Below, piece by piece: positions 21,068 through 33,736 of a stretch of DNA of 64,000 nucleotides (position 1 is the first letter of the stretch; each line of letters starts with the position of its first letter). This DNA is from Physella acuta. Lineage: Eukaryota; Mollusca; Gastropoda; Physidae. A program made the position numbers and the translations under genes. The notes below the pieces were generated by a model. It was not told the DNA's origin, searched no databases, and was given only the letters and a program-made list of their open reading frames with translations. The stretch is taken from NCBI RefSeq assembly GCF_028476545.1, contig NW_026731680.1, forward strand, positions 780,501 through 844,500, given 5' to 3'.

Positions 21068-21715
21068 TTCATCTGTAAAATCCGTCGTGTTTTGTGTGGA
21101 TTGGGTGCGTGTCAGACCACATTTGAGATTGTTTGTTTGTGGGGGAGGAATAATACCATGATTAGTTTTAAAAAATATATAATTGGAACGAAATATTCGT
21201 AATAAATTAAACAAAAAATAAAGAATTAAAATGGGCTTGGGCAAGCGATTTGTTCTCATTGAATAAAACCTGGGATTAACATTCCGATTGTTTGATTGTA
21301 AATATGAGGATTAACTGGGATATTCTATTGTGTCTAGCACATACGCAATTAATCCCAATCGAGGTTTCGCAGTTATCTGTTCTGTAAAGAGAAGCAACTC
21401 GCGTTACAGTTGTGGTATTGGGATATACTAGTGTTATATTTGTGGTGTTGTGATAGAAGTGTTATAGTTGTGGTGTTGTGATATAGCGTCTCATGGTTGT
21501 GGTGTTATGATGGACTCTTGACATCGCCGTAACACCACCCCTGAACCAACACAAGATTTCTTAGTCGTATAATAACCAGTACCCTCACAAACACCCTCAC
21601 AACACCACTCTGACAGAATCACCATTCCACCCACCCACACCTCTTCAATTTTTCATCCACTAACTTCCCATCCACAAACCATCCATGTATAATTGTCACC
21701 CCATCCACCGAGCAC
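21068..21715. other. Intergenic DNA, nothing recognised
   Basis: Short degenerate repeats of 'gttgtggtgttgtgatata' occur at about 21405-21510. Otherwise no feature. Confidence 0.45.
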
Positions 21716-22203
21716 CATCCATATACACCATATACACCATATACACCATATACACCATATACACCATATACACCATATACACTATATACACCATATACAC
21801 CATATACACCATATACACCATATACACCATATACACCATATACACCATATACTCCATATACACCATATACACCATATACACCATATACACCATATACACC
21901 ATATGCACCATATACACCATATACACCATATACACCATATACACCATATACTCCATATACTCCATATACTCCATATACACCATAATATGCACCATATGCA
22001 CCATATACACCATATACACCATATGCACCATATGCACCATATACACCATATACACCATATGCACCATATACACCATATACACCATATACACCATATACAC
22101 CATATACACCATATACACCATATACTCCATATACTCCATATACACCATATACACCATATACACCATATACACCATATACACCATATACACCATATACACC
22201 ACA
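21716..22203. repeat. 9-bp minisatellite (ATACACCAT)n
   Basis: About 53 units of the 9-mer with CTCCAT and GCACCAT variants. Because 9 is divisible by three, all frames stay open on both strands (YTI, HHI and VYG runs); no gene is inferred. Confidence 0.97.
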
Positions 22204-22681
22204 CACAACCCACCACTTTTCGTCACCCCAAAACCACCCAACACCCATCTAATTAACTTCCCCATTTCTACCCCCATCCCCACCCCACCAATCAATACCT
22301 TTTTACCTATATCCTCAAGGTCTTCCCATACATTCCATGTCAACAAAAAAACCTCTTAACCCTGACCACGTGACCGGCTCCAGGTACCCCACTGGCGACC
22401 TGTCAATCAATAGTGTCACCTTACACATCTCCACTGACCATCAGCCTAGCATGCACTTTGTTTTCAACCGGTCACCAGAACGGTTGTCCCTGGTAACCAG
22501 CCATACCTGACCTAAATAGAGGTCAGCTAACTTTTACAAACGTAAGCACCAATTAATCAAAGCCAGTAAACCGGTTTATTAAATATTTTTTTCCCTCTTG
22601 AGCTTTGGCGCCGCCCAGTTACCCCCCCCCCCTATAATCTCCCCCTCCCCCCGCCCCCATCAATACAAAGATCCCCGACTC

Positions 22682-22689
22682 TATAAAAG
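22682..22689 (+). promoter_or_regulatory. TATA box of the probable gene B promoter
   Basis: TATAAAAG sits in GC-rich single-copy sequence, with an initiator-like CATCAGG about 30 bases downstream (about 22710). A GACCACGTGACC E-box lies about 320 bases upstream (near 22364), and AGGTCA half-sites lie at about 22525. Assignment to gene B rests on the downstream exon with a good donor and the absence of any other + strand gene before 33827. Confidence 0.5.
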
Positions 22690-22711
22690 ACCGCGGGGGA
22701 CAGTAGTGCCA

Positions 22712-22813
22712 TCAGGCAAGTGGCTTCCCCCACGGCATCCAGTCACCTGGACACACCTGGACACATCTCCACACACCAACGGTTCTAACAGTGACCGCTT
22801 CACCAGCATCCAG
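22712..22813 (+). other. Probable non-coding exon 1 (5' UTR) of gene B
   Basis: Begins about 30 bases after the TATA box and ends CATCCAG|GTAAGAT, a strong donor. It contains no ATG, as expected of leader sequence. It would splice to the acceptor ATTTGCAG|AAG at 33672/33673, giving a first intron of about 10.9 kb. This is inferred from sequence signals only. Confidence 0.45.
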
Positions 22814-23384
22814 GTAAGATTTTAGCACACACGTAAACATTTTGACCAGGCATAGCAATTCTAAATGACCTCGATGTTAACAGGAACACAGTCGATTGTC
22901 AAACAACTAGCATTCGTATTAGACAATGTGTTGAGTCAGATTTTGTGTAGTCTTCTGTACAAAAGGAATTGAAATATCTGGTAAATATAGAAACGGGTTT
23001 TAAAATCTAAAAAAAAATCCGTAAAATTATGTTTCCGATTATAAGAAAATAATTTAGAAAATTTAGAAATGCATGATGAATATATTTCGAAATATAGGCC
23101 TATAGCATCATAAAAATGTATTTAGTATAACTAATGAATGAAGTGCGATATGTACGTGTTTGAGAGTTTGATACACCTATATCTGTAGGGGTAGGTGATG
23201 TCGCCTATTTTTCTAAAGAGTATGTATAACAAAAACTTTGATCGATTAAAAAAGATTTCGCTTCGATAAATAATTAAAAAGTTAAAAGATTAATAATTAA
23301 AATTAAAATCAAGTTTCCAAGTCGATCCCGTTCGCTGAGATGTGTGATCACGCCACTGTCCCCTTGATCCAAAAGTTTAAGACC
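22814..23384. other. Putative gene B first intron, 5' part, nothing recognised
   Basis: AT-rich sequence with no element ends or exons identified. Confidence 0.45.
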
Positions 23385-23765
23385 GCTAGCTACACGCCAC
23401 TGTCCCCTTGATCCAAAAGTTTAGGACCGCTAGCTTCACGTCACTGTCCCCTTGATCCAAAAGTTTAGGACCGCTAGCTACACGCCACTGTCCCCTTGAT
23501 CCAAAAGTTTAGGACCGCTAGCTACACGCCACTGTCCCCTTGATCCAAAAGTTTAGGACCGCTAGCTACACGCCACTGTCCCCCATTGAGCCATATGTTT
23601 AGGACCGTTGGTTTCACGCCACTGTCCCCTTGATCCAAAAGTTTAGGACCGCTAGCTACACGCCACTGTCCCCTTGATCCAAAAGTTTAGGACCGCTAGC
23701 TACACGCCACTGTCCCCCATTGAGCCATATGTTTAGGACCGTTGGTTTCACGCCACTGTCCCCCA
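23385..23765. repeat. ~44-bp minisatellite
   Basis: About eight units containing CCACTGTCCCCTTGATCC, then AAAAGTTTAGGACCGCTAGC. A variant unit with CCCATTGAGCCATATG occurs twice in the same context, again showing multi-unit copying. Confidence 0.94.
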
Positions 23766-24355
23766 TGATCCAAATGCCGAGGACCGCTGGTGTCCCCATG
23801 ATCCAAATGTTGAGGACCGCTGGTGTCCCCATTGAGCCAAATGTTGAGGACCGCTGGTGTCCCCATGATCCAAATGTTGAGGACCGCTGGTGTCCCCATG
23901 ATCCAAATGTTGAGGACCGCTGGTGTCCCCATGATCCAAATGTTGAGGACCGCTGGTGTCCCCATGAGCCAAATGTTGAGGACCGCTGGTGTCCCCATGA
24001 TCCAAATGTTGAGGACCGCTGATGTCTCCATGATCCAAATGTTGAGGACCGCTGGTGTCCCCATGATCCAAATGTTGAGGACCGCTGGTGTCCCCATTGA
24101 GCCAAATGTTGAGGACCGCTGATGTCTCCATGATCCAAATGTTGAGGACCGCTGGTGTCCCCATGATCCAAATGTTGAGGACCGCTGGTGTCCCCATGAT
24201 CCAAATGTTGAGGACCGCTGGTGTCCCCATTGAGCCAAATGTTGAGGACCGCTGATGTCTCCATGATCCAAATGTTGAGGACCGCTGGTGTCCCCATGAT
24301 CCAAATGTTGAGGACCGCTGATGTCCCCATGATCCAGATGTTGAGGAGCGCTGGT
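23766..24355. repeat. 33-bp minisatellite related to the preceding array
   Basis: About 18 units of 'gatccaaatgttgaggacc' plus 'gctggtgtccccat'. The core (ccaaa-gtt-aggaccgct) is shared with the 44-bp array, so one array evolved from the other by loss of about 11 bp. Confidence 0.95.
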
Positions 24356-24529
24356 GTCCCACACCGTGGAAACATGTGACCACAGCTGTCAATATTTGCA
24401 CCACCACTAAGTAGATGTGGACGGTGGGACAGGTAGAGAGCCTGGGCTTAATTGGTTACCTGTGCTGGTTCACGCTGACCTGCTTTTCTCACATGGATCT
24501 TAACACATGTGGTCAGCTGGTTTGATATC

Positions 24530-24742
24530 ACAAACGTGAGTTCTAGTTTGATATATCATTAACGTGAGTTCTAGTTTTATATATCATTAACGTGAGTTCT
24601 AGTTTGATATATCATTAACGTGAGTTCTAGTTTTATATATCATTAACGTGAGTTCTAGTTTTATATATCATTAACGTGAGTTCTAGTTTTATATATCATT
24701 AACGAGAGTTCTAGTTTGATATATCACTAACGTGAGTTTGGA
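24530..24742. repeat. 28-bp minisatellite
   Basis: About seven units of 'aacgtgagttctagtttta' plus 'tatatcatt', almost identical. Each unit contains GTGAGT, but no exon is seen next to it. Confidence 0.93.
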
Positions 24743-25590
24743 ACTTTGTGATGTTTTGTTTGTTTACATCTTGACATGATAAGCTACTATTAAGCGTAAA
24801 GTATTTCCATAACGACATATCAAACCAACTATGATTTTATTTTTTAGACGTTTTTTTTAATCTATAAATAATGTGTTTTAAAAGATAACGTAGCACTTGT
24901 TAATTTATTCTAAAATTAATTTTGTACAGGCTATTCAATTTTTTGGACTTCCCTCTACTTCTTTTTTTACAAAATCAAAACAAAACGAAAGTAAATTTAC
25001 CAGATAAAAGAGATTGCTGATTATTATAATTAACTGTGTGTATGTGAATATTTTCGATTTATCTAAAGGAAAAATATTTTTAAAATCGCCGATAGTGGCC
25101 GACAGATTAGGGTTGAACTACCGGTTACGTCCATCCAATTGTAATTTTAAAAACACATACTATGTTTTGATAACGAAACAATTGGTCTAATTGACATGAT
25201 GTCTATCCATTTCATCGAAATTTAAATACTTTTATGAAATCTCAAATTATGTTTAGCTAAAATAAATGTATCTAAACAACCCTTTTGATTTACATTTCCA
25301 TAGAATTCAATAAATAACAAAAAACTCAAACTACGTTCAGTAGCGAAACAAAATTGCGTGTGATGAATAGAACAGAAAAAAAAATGATTAAGTACTATAA
25401 ATAGGAGCAACCAGTATCTATAATTCGTGTTTTATAGCTTGCATTGTCCCCTTATTATTGAATAGGAGAGAAGATACGGCTGGAATGTTGGTAAACAGAA
25501 GGGATGGATTAGGTCACTAGTCTCAGCTTAGCCGTGTTTAATCAACGCGCTAATTCCTTAATCCCGTGTTGGTGTTTACTGTGTAGGTGT
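24743..25590. other. AT-rich DNA, nothing recognised
   Basis: No exon, RNA or element boundary identified. GGATTA and TTAATCCC motifs occur at about 25505-25565. Confidence 0.45.
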
Positions 25591-26040
25591 GTGCCGTTTA
25601 CCGGTGTGTGTGTGTGTGTGTGTGTGTAGATGTGTACTTGTGCCGGTGTACTGTGTTGGTGTGTAGGTGCCTAATGTGACATGGAATGTGTGTACTTGTA
25701 CCAGTTTACTGTAAAGGTGTGTAAATATTTTAGTGTGCTGTGTATGTGTGTACTTGTACAAGTGTGATGTGTAATTGTGTACATGTAGCAGTATACTGTG
25801 GAGGTGTGTACAATGTTCTAGTGTGCTGTGTTGGTGTGTACTTTGTACTAGTGTGGTGTGCAGTTGTGTACATGTACCCGTTTACTGTGTATGCGTGCAC
25901 TTGCACTAGTGTGCTGTGTATACAGATGTGTCGTGTAGGTGTGTATAGGTGTGCATTGTATGTGATTACTTTGTACCGGTGGTACAAAGTGTTTTCCTGT
26001 GTTGTGTGTTGGTGTGTAACGTATGCTGTGCCAGTGTGAC
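25591..26040. repeat. GT-rich degenerate minisatellite
   Basis: A (GT)n run at 25600-25626 is followed by degenerate units around 'ctgtgtaggtgtgtacttgta' with a loose 50-60-bp period. Confidence 0.75.
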
Positions 26041-26252
26041 AGATCATCTAAACACCACTCGTGCTAATCAATAGGTTTAAATCGAAGCCAATCGATGGGA
26101 ACTAAATGTGGGCCGAGGAAGAGAATGTGGGACCACGGGATGCTAGATCTCACGAGCGGGCCCACAGTTGACGTGTGGTCAATGAAGCGTGTCGAAGGTC
26201 CTCTAACGCGCTGATTGTGTGCTTGGTTATGGCTAACTTTAGCCCGTGATCT

Positions 26253-26297
26253 GGATTAGTGTAATCCACTGTTTAATCCATCCAGCGTTTCGGATTA
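26253..26297. promoter_or_regulatory. Cluster of K50 homeodomain-type sites (GGATTA/TAATCC)
   Basis: Four exact sites in 45 bp: GGATTA at 26253 and 26292, TAATCC at 26262 and 26274, followed by TAATCT. This is the core bound by Otx/Pitx/Goosecoid-class homeodomains. It lies in the putative first intron of gene B, in non-repetitive sequence. It could be an enhancer element, or chance. Confidence 0.3.
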
Positions 26298-26764
26298 GCA
26301 TAATCTACAGATACTTTAAAATCAGCGCAAATGATCCTGATGTGTTCTTGTCGTGGATGTAGGCTATTTGTGAATTCACCGTGAAATGTGTTACCACAGT
26401 ATTTCTAGTCATATTCGCTTAAAGATGTAAGTTGTCATTCTAAATGTATATTATTAATTAAAGGTATTTACCACATACATACTTGGAACCTATACGACAC
26501 ACGATGTCCCTATAGAACCTAGACAAAAAGAAACTTTACACGCGACTTAAGATAACATTCTTGAGACCGGCCTGGGTCACAAAATGTTGGGCTCGTACGC
26601 CCCCCCCCCTCCCACTTCCCTAAACTTTCTATTATTCACTGATTAACAAAGGCATAGCCCAGACTAGTTTACACATAAATAACTCGTTCCTCGAATAGAA
26701 TGTCCATAAATTTTAATATATAAATAACTGTCGCCTCCCCAGGATTAGACTTGTTCCATTGTTT

Positions 26765-26993
26765 GGTTTTTTTTTTACTTTCTCGCATATGAAGTATAGA
26801 GGAAGTATTGTAATCCAGCAAAACATCGAAATCGAGATTTTTACAAATCTCGACGTTTTACACCTACCTGAGTCGGAAAAGCATAGTTTTGCTATTTTGT
26901 CCGTATCTCTCTCTGTGTGTGTATGTGTGTATGTGTATGTATGTCTGTATGTCTTTAAACACGATAACTTGAGTACCATTACAGCTAGGTTGA

Positions 26994-26997
<4 letters not shown>
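26765..26997 (+). repeat. Interspersed repeat C, copy 1
   Basis: Contains 'tactttctcgcatatgaag', the hairpin CGAGATTTTTACAAATCTCG, 'cgttttacacctacctgag' and 'aacttgagtaccattacag'. The same blocks occur inverted at 35660-35905 and partly at 47990-48115, so this is a dispersed family. It is not assigned to a superfamily. Confidence 0.7.
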
Positions 26998-27085
<88 letters not shown>

Positions 27086-27090
27086 GTTGT
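26998..27090. repeat. (AT)n then (GT)n microsatellite
   Basis: An (AT) run of about 70 bases followed by a short GT run, at the end of interspersed repeat C. Confidence 0.95.
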
Positions 27091-27934
27091 GTGTCTCTAT
27101 AAACACCATGTATTAATTAATTTATCTTTCCTATTCCCATCATATGTACAGCATTGAATACATGTTATTCTCTATCGATTGAGATAGCTATCTCCGACAC
27201 GCACATAAAGTAATTTATGCAAATTTATTCGTCGCTTACTCGTGGTTTTTATTTTACCGACACACACTGCAACCTGTGTGTAAATACTAAGTGGTTTTAT
27301 TATGGAATGGGGCGTCATCGACTATCTGGTTATGTGCCTTGTCTAAATGGCTTCCGATAAAACAACTCCCTTTCAAAACGACCGAAATGACGCTCGCTTG
27401 TTAGTGTGTTGTGCTCCTAAGGGCATTGAGAGATAATGATAATGACGATGATAATGACGATGATCAAAATGATCACCTCTATCTAAATAACCTTGACAAA
27501 ACTGCTCTCTCGAAACGTCATTTTCAAAAAGATACCCCATCAACATGACCCCGTTTAAAGTTTCTATAATAAAATTGGCTTCTATAAAATACCAAGGCCC
27601 AAAAGAAATAACTATTTTGAATCGAAAAAAAAGACGGGCAGGTTCAAAAGCCGGCAGTCAAGTTTATCGCATTATTTCATTAGAAGGTTTTCCGCAGTTT
27701 CTCATAGTAACCTCCCGTGTGTTCAAAATAGAACTAAACAAATAATTACAATCGATACTGTTTAACACAACTTTCTTTTATCGATTCTAGTTCCAGGCTC
27801 GTTATGTTTTGTTCAGGTATCGATATGTCCTGACCTTGATCTGGACTAGGAAGCAGGTCAAAATCTGTAAAAATCTGACAGTTAATTAATATGACTAATC
27901 ACTTCAATGACTCACGATCATGTGAGCAAAAAGA
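27091..27934. other. Intergenic/intronic DNA, nothing recognised
   Basis: No supportable gene or element. The ORF at 27545-27745 shows no recognisable domain. Confidence 0.4.
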
Positions 27935-28165
27935 TTGTATATTTAATGACAATGTGAAGAAATGATTGTGTGAGATGGATTGTGCGGTGAAAGGAGTGTG
28001 TGACAAAATGATTTGGTGTCGAAATAATTGTGTAACAAAGTGATTGTGTAAAAAAGAATGTGTGACGATTAGAGTATCCGGCGAAATGATTGTGTGATAG
28101 AAAGATTGTATAACGAAATAATTTTGTGACGAAAGTGTTGCGTGACGAAGGGAATGTGTTGACAA
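27935..28165. repeat. Degenerate ~20-bp repeat
   Basis: Variants of 'gtgtgacgaaatgattgtgt' recur with strong divergence; an old minisatellite. Confidence 0.65.
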
Positions 28166-29190
28166 ACGACAGAATTGATTCACATCATCTTTAAAATAAT
28201 CAATTATCTTCATTAACTTCATTTGCGTATTCGCAAAGTTCGAATTATTAAATAGTTGTAACCAATTTTTATTAAAATCACATTGTTCATCTAATTGCGA
28301 TAATAAAGAAACCTTTCGATAACAAAAACATTTATGCTTTACTTTCGTATTCAAGTTTTTTTTTTAACATTCTGATCATACTATATTGAAATTCTATATA
28401 AAATCATTGTATAAAATCTTTTAAAACTATTGCTTGTCTAATTTTTCAGCCAGTAAAACGTAATAAAGCTTTCACGAAAATTCACATACAATCTGTTCTA
28501 CAATGTTTCAAGTATGACACACATTATATTTTCAAAAACAAATATATGAGTTTACTATGTCAGTAGAACTATATTTCCCCACATTTGAACTTACGGCCAT
28601 GAAAAAAATAAAACAAAAACTTGCCAGATCAAGTTGACAATAATGTAGCCTGAAAGTTCTATAAATTAAAAATATGTTTTCTTGCGGTTAAATTTATATT
28701 CGTGAAAAAAACAGCAACTTGGCAGGTCCCATTTAAAAACATAAAGCTATAACAGCTGTATTAAATGAAAAGATGAATGAAATTCTAGTAATCTTTGTAG
28801 GATAGTTTATATTTTACCTTTTGTTTATTAAATAGGTACAGTATCGTAAAATTAACGTTGTCTAATAGCATCTTGGTCTAGCAAGTCATCTGAAAATTTG
28901 GTCCAACTCTGACCAAAGGGAGGTGGGGCGGAATACCAAGTTGATTTCTTTTTAAAGGAATCGATTGCCGTTCTTAATGAGACATTGCTCACAGAATAGT
29001 CCATAAATGAGTCCATTCATCCGATAAGTCTGTTAGGCAACGCACTAGGCAGGCGATCGCTTTAAGCTTTTGATCGCCTGGAAACTCTACTTCACCTGTT
29101 ATGTTTGTGCTTTGGCCAAGATGTAACTTATGGAAAAAGTAGTACCTAGCGCGTCTGTGACTAAACCGTGTACGGACTACTAGATTGATG
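28166..29190. other. AT-rich DNA, nothing recognised
   Basis: No exon with recognisable translation and no RNA or element ends found. Confidence 0.45.
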
Positions 29191-29320
29191 AACCAGTCAT
29201 TCTTCAAAAAGTCATTTTTCAAAAAGTCATTCTATAAAGACTTTCAAGTGTTCAATTAAGTCTTTCTTCAAACATGTCATTTTTCTAACAAGTCATCCCT
29301 CAAACAAGTCATTCTTTAAG
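29191..29320. repeat. Degenerate ~18-bp repeat (caaaaagtcattctt)
   Basis: Six or so diverged units around AAGTCATT(C/T)TTCAAA. Confidence 0.6.
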
Positions 29321-29559
29321 TCACTAATGACCGGTTTACAGAATGCCGGAGTTAAAAAATTCCACACTAATTACATCTTACACCGTGTAACCACCAATAA
29401 ACTTTTGTCTGTGTTTTAAAGTCACGCATTAATGGGACCCCGATGTTAGTCACAGTTGGTGGAATCTTTGGTCTATATACGTCCTTTCACCGGGTGGCTT
29501 GGTAAATCATGCGTGACCACAGGAGTGGTGAGAAACACAGCACCAGTTATATGAGGTGG

Positions 29560-29890
29560 TCTGTAGCAGGGGCAGGTCACTTGGTCTATAGCAGGGACAG
29601 GTCACTTGGTCTATAGCAAGTGTAGGTCAGCTAACTTTGTCTATAACAGGTCAGCTGAATTGGTCTCTGGCACCGACTAGAAAACTTGACTAAAACCCGG
29701 CAAAATTTAGAAAAATTGACCTATTACTGGAAAAGTTAAGAAAACCTGACCTATAACCGAAAATCTTTAGAAAACTTGAATATAATCGGCAATGTTTGAA
29801 AAATCTGACCTATACCCGGCAATATGAAATAGACTTAACCCATAACCGGCAATGTTGAAATAGACTTGACCTATATCGAGTCCATTAAAT
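29560..29890. repeat. Degenerate repeats, two types
   Basis: 29560-29660 holds about four units around 'ggtctatagcaggggcaggt'. 29690-29885 holds about six units around 'acttgacctataaccggcaa'. Both are diverged. Confidence 0.65.
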
Positions 29891-30291
29891 GCCACCTGTA
29901 TGTACCTGTCCCCTGCAAGCACCTAGAGAGCCCCACCTTTCTTCCAGTCCTCCAGATTTGAGCATGCCTGTATGGCGGTGGTCCTCCAGACTTGCCTTTA
30001 TAGCGACGTTAGAAAACACACGCATAGCGTGGCGCTGGCTGTGAAAGGTCTATAGCAGTACACACGTTTTGAGTCTTTGAAGAAAAGAAACTTTGAAAAT
30101 CGTGACAAGTGATCTATTCACCTGTGGCGTAATCAATACACACGTGCAATAACTACTTGCTACTTTATTATAATTCCGGAAATCGTGTTGCATTTTAAAT
30201 GAAACTTTGTAATAATAACCATGTACGTGTGACGATTTTTTGTATAGGCCCTATATTTTAAATGCTTAAACACAAACTCTGACTCTGCCCC

Positions 30292-30293
<2 letters not shown>

Positions 30294-30344
<51 letters not shown>
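30294..30344. repeat. (AT)n microsatellite
   Basis: An uninterrupted TA run. Confidence 0.97.
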
Positions 30345-30348
<4 letters not shown>

Positions 30349-30364
30349 GATACATTTGAGTGTT

Positions 30365-30505
30365 AACGTTTCATTTTTGAGCATCTGTCGAGAAAGTGGA
30401 TACACATTTCATGTTTGAGCATCAGTCGAGAAAGTGAATACACATTTGATGTTTGACCATCTGTCGAGAAAGTGGATACACATTTCATGTTTGACCATCT
30501 GTTGT
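30365..30505. repeat. ~40-bp tandem repeat, 3-4 units
   Basis: Units of 'catttcatgtttgagcatct' plus 'gtcgagaaagtggatacaca'. Confidence 0.85.
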
Positions 30506-30842
30506 ATTTGTTCCTGCTCCCCTCTATCTTTACCTACCACATCCTGCCTGGTTGTTAAGTCTTATTCAAATAGGATAGAAGGTGTGAATCAATACAATAG
30601 CCAGCCGTGGCAAGATGCTCGACACGCTTGCACATTCGTGTGTTAGGATGTGTGTTTGTAAGGAGGAGGGTGGTTGGATAAACATGCACGTTAAATATGT
30701 AAATAAAAACATTATAGTGTAGATATAATTATCTAAAGAATTTTTAAAAAAAACATATGGAAATAGAGAAAAAAAAAGGTGTTGAATTATGTAAAGAAGA
30801 AATACGATTGATTTCGAAATAGTGTTTATCATGGGATTTTCA

Positions 30843-30930
30843 CATTCGTGGGGCAGATGAAGTAGAGTTCATTTGTTACAATGACCTCGGCATACAAGAG
30901 TATAATGTGGTCAGCACTAATTATTGTTTT
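30843..30930 (-). mobile_element. SINE family A fragment
   Basis: GGGGCAGATGAAGTAGAGTT, 'gacctcggcata' and GTGGTCAGCACTA are the reverse complement of the 3' half of the SINE body. Confidence 0.8.
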
Positions 30931-32290
30931 TAAAATATTGATGTTTAAACGTTGAAACTTAAGGTGGAAAGCAAAGATTAAGCCCACTTCTCTTTAGTTA
31001 TAGACCCTAGATAATCCAAGACCAAAATGTAGTATATAAAATAAGGAATTATGACCGTTCATTTGTTACAATATATTTTGTCAAAGATAGCGTGTCTGGA
31101 TGTATTTTCTTGAAATATTTCTTGAATTTGTGAAATTTTGTCAGAGATTTTTGTATTCCGTTATATAGTCCTTCAGATATTTCTTTTTTTAAAAGATATT
31201 TTTAAAGATATATAGGCCTATTGACATAGACTTGTATGTGCTTTTAAATATTTTCAAAATGTGGATTGGATATGGAAGGAGGGGGGGGGGGATAGGAATG
31301 TTTCATTGAAGACAAGAAGTTTCCATTTACTCCTATTATAGTTTCGCCATTAAAGTAACGAGAGCTCGCATGATTACGTTTCGTAAAATTTATTACAGCT
31401 CTTGGTTTGGTTGATTTAGCGTCATTTTCCCTCTAAAGATCAGTCACTAAACGAGTCTTTGACTAGAGTCAACTGGTCATTTTATTTTAAAAAAGGGGAG
31501 GGAAGTAAAACTTGGGTTACTAAAAAAAATGTTTTCAAAAATTTTCTCAGAAAAGAAAACTATTCTTTTTCATGAAAGTTTCAGTCTTTTAAAAAACCTA
31601 TAAAATCTATAATATCTATCTATATACATTTACTACCAAACAAATCAATCTGTAAACAGCAATTCATACTAAAAAAAAAACGTTTTAACGAATTTTAGAA
31701 AACCTATCGCCCTCGCTTGTTTTAAGTAAATTTGTTGTAACGATACGTTTACCTTTTAAAGGCACGATAAATACCAGAACACATGAACTTAATTCAGGTA
31801 AGAAAACAAAATAAACATCCATATATATTAAAATACGTTTTTAGATCTATATGAGTAACGCGAGTGATCTCATTGTTTATTTTTAGGCTAAGTAGGTCAC
31901 GAACCAACAGTGAAAGGATTTCCTAGGCCTCTTATTTTTATAATAGTCACGTGGGTTTTTAAAATCCGCCAGTGGATCCATATAAATATAAATCACAACT
32001 AGCTTACGGAATTATCACTGCCTCTGAAAACTAACGGATATATTTACATTTTTCAGTTGGGAGTTAAAGTTTTTTATAAGTTTTCATAAAGTTTTAATAA
32101 CAAGCTGTCTTAACATGTAGGTGAAATAATTACATTTATTAAACAGTGTTTGAAGTTTGTAGGCCTATATTATAAGACTTTGATAAACTTAATAATATTA
32201 ATTTACTTGTTACATTTCTTTCAATAGAACAAAATAAACTTAAACGTAAATTTTGACAAATCTGTATAATATAGACTATTTATTTATATA
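30931..32290. other. AT-rich DNA, nothing recognised
   Basis: Contains a poly-G run at 31280-31290. No feature is supported. Confidence 0.45.
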
Positions 32291-32308
32291 GTTCATATAT
32301 ATAGGCTA

Positions 32309-32371
<63 letters not shown>

Positions 32372-32574
32372 ATAATATATCTGTATATATATATATGTAT
32401 ATAGGCCTATATGTATATGTATATAATGTATAATATATCTGTATATATATATGTATATAGGCCTATATGTATATGTATATAATGTATAATATATCTGTAT
32501 ATATATATGTATATAGGCCTATATGTATATGTATATAATGTATAATATATATGTATATATATGTACATATGCCT

Positions 32575-32655
<81 letters not shown>
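32291..32655. repeat. (AT)n tracts flanking a ~58-bp tandem repeat
   Basis: Two long (AT) runs enclose about four units of 'tataatatatctgtatatat' plus ATGTATATAGGCCTATATGT. The central ATAGGCCTAT is palindromic. Confidence 0.9.
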
Positions 32656-32656
<1 letters not shown>

Positions 32657-33672
32657 ATCCATCTATATTAGTAGATAAAGACGCAACACTACTTATACTA
32701 TTAAATTAATCAGAAACACAACCGGTATAGCAACAAAATAATAATAATAAAACATTATTAAGCGATGAAGGAAAATGGAAAATACAATTTTTTTCTTTAC
32801 ATTTTTTTTTATACAAAAATCAACTAGATAGTCTATTCTATGAAGTGAACGAGAGGGTGTGGAAATATTCTTGTATTGTTATCGGAAAGCGTTTGATTAT
32901 CTAGAATATAGTTTTAATAGAATTGGGCTGGATTTGAATTCACACCATTTGAAAACCATCGTAGTGAACACACTCCAAACCTCGCAAGTTTTGTACGATG
33001 GTGTGTGGTGATAACGTCATGTACATAACAAAATACCCGAGTACACACGCGGTTGGTGGGCGTGTCAACCCCGTCACGCATCAGTGATTTTTAGACTTGA
33101 CCGGCTAACACACGGCCCCTTGTGTACCATTTTAGTTTAGAAAATCACCGGCTGGTGCATTATGGGTAACAAAAAACCTTCGGTGTAGATTAAATTTCTG
33201 TTCTTTGTGCTAGCGCTTTAAAAAAAAAAAAAAATTAACATCCGTCTGTTATTTCCTCCCGTATAGGTAGGTAATGAATTCCTTCCGCTGGAGGGTAGGT
33301 TGTGTAACTGGCAAGCAATGAAGCGTGACTGTCGTATATAGGCCAGTGACATTTGGTGTCTGGTGGATTCCCCCCCCCCCCTGCAGGGGAGTTAATTCAA
33401 GTTAATTCAGACAGAGTTACTGGGATTACAAGCTAGGGGTTAATAAACCATTTTCTATCACTAGAGGGTTAACATAACATTTTCTATCCAACAACTCGGT
33501 TTAGTTTTCATTTAATATTTATGTGAATAATAATTATACTTTGATAATAATGTGTCTACATTTTTGTTTAAGATGGGTGACCCCCTACTTGACCTCGAAA
33601 GTTGACGCCCCTGACGATTGAACTCTATCTTAGACACGTGAATAACAAAGTGTTTATTTCTTTTATTTGCAG
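32656..33672. other. Sequence upstream of the gene B start exon
   Basis: No exon or element end is recognised apart from poly-A and poly-C runs. It ends with the acceptor TTTATTTGCAG at 33672. Confidence 0.45.
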
Positions 33673-33694
33673 AAGTAAAGCGAACCAAACTGCA

Positions 33695-33736
33695 ATGAAA
33701 ATTTTCCTCTGTTCATGGCATCGGAAAGGGAGATAA
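33695..33736 (+). promoter_or_regulatory. Upstream ORF in the gene B leader
   Basis: ATG at 33695 opens a 13-codon frame ending in TAA at 33736, 90 bases before the main start at 33827. If the acceptor at 33672 is used, this uORF is in the mRNA and could dampen translation. Confidence 0.4.

Noticed and set aside
21619-22359. ORFs with YGVYGV, HHIHHI and YTIYTI runs
   Set aside because: Artefacts of the 9-bp (ATACACCAT)n array.
23656-24407. Three ~220-residue minus-strand ORFs (GPQHLDHGDTS...)
   Set aside because: The 33-bp array is divisible by three and opens all frames; no gene structure.
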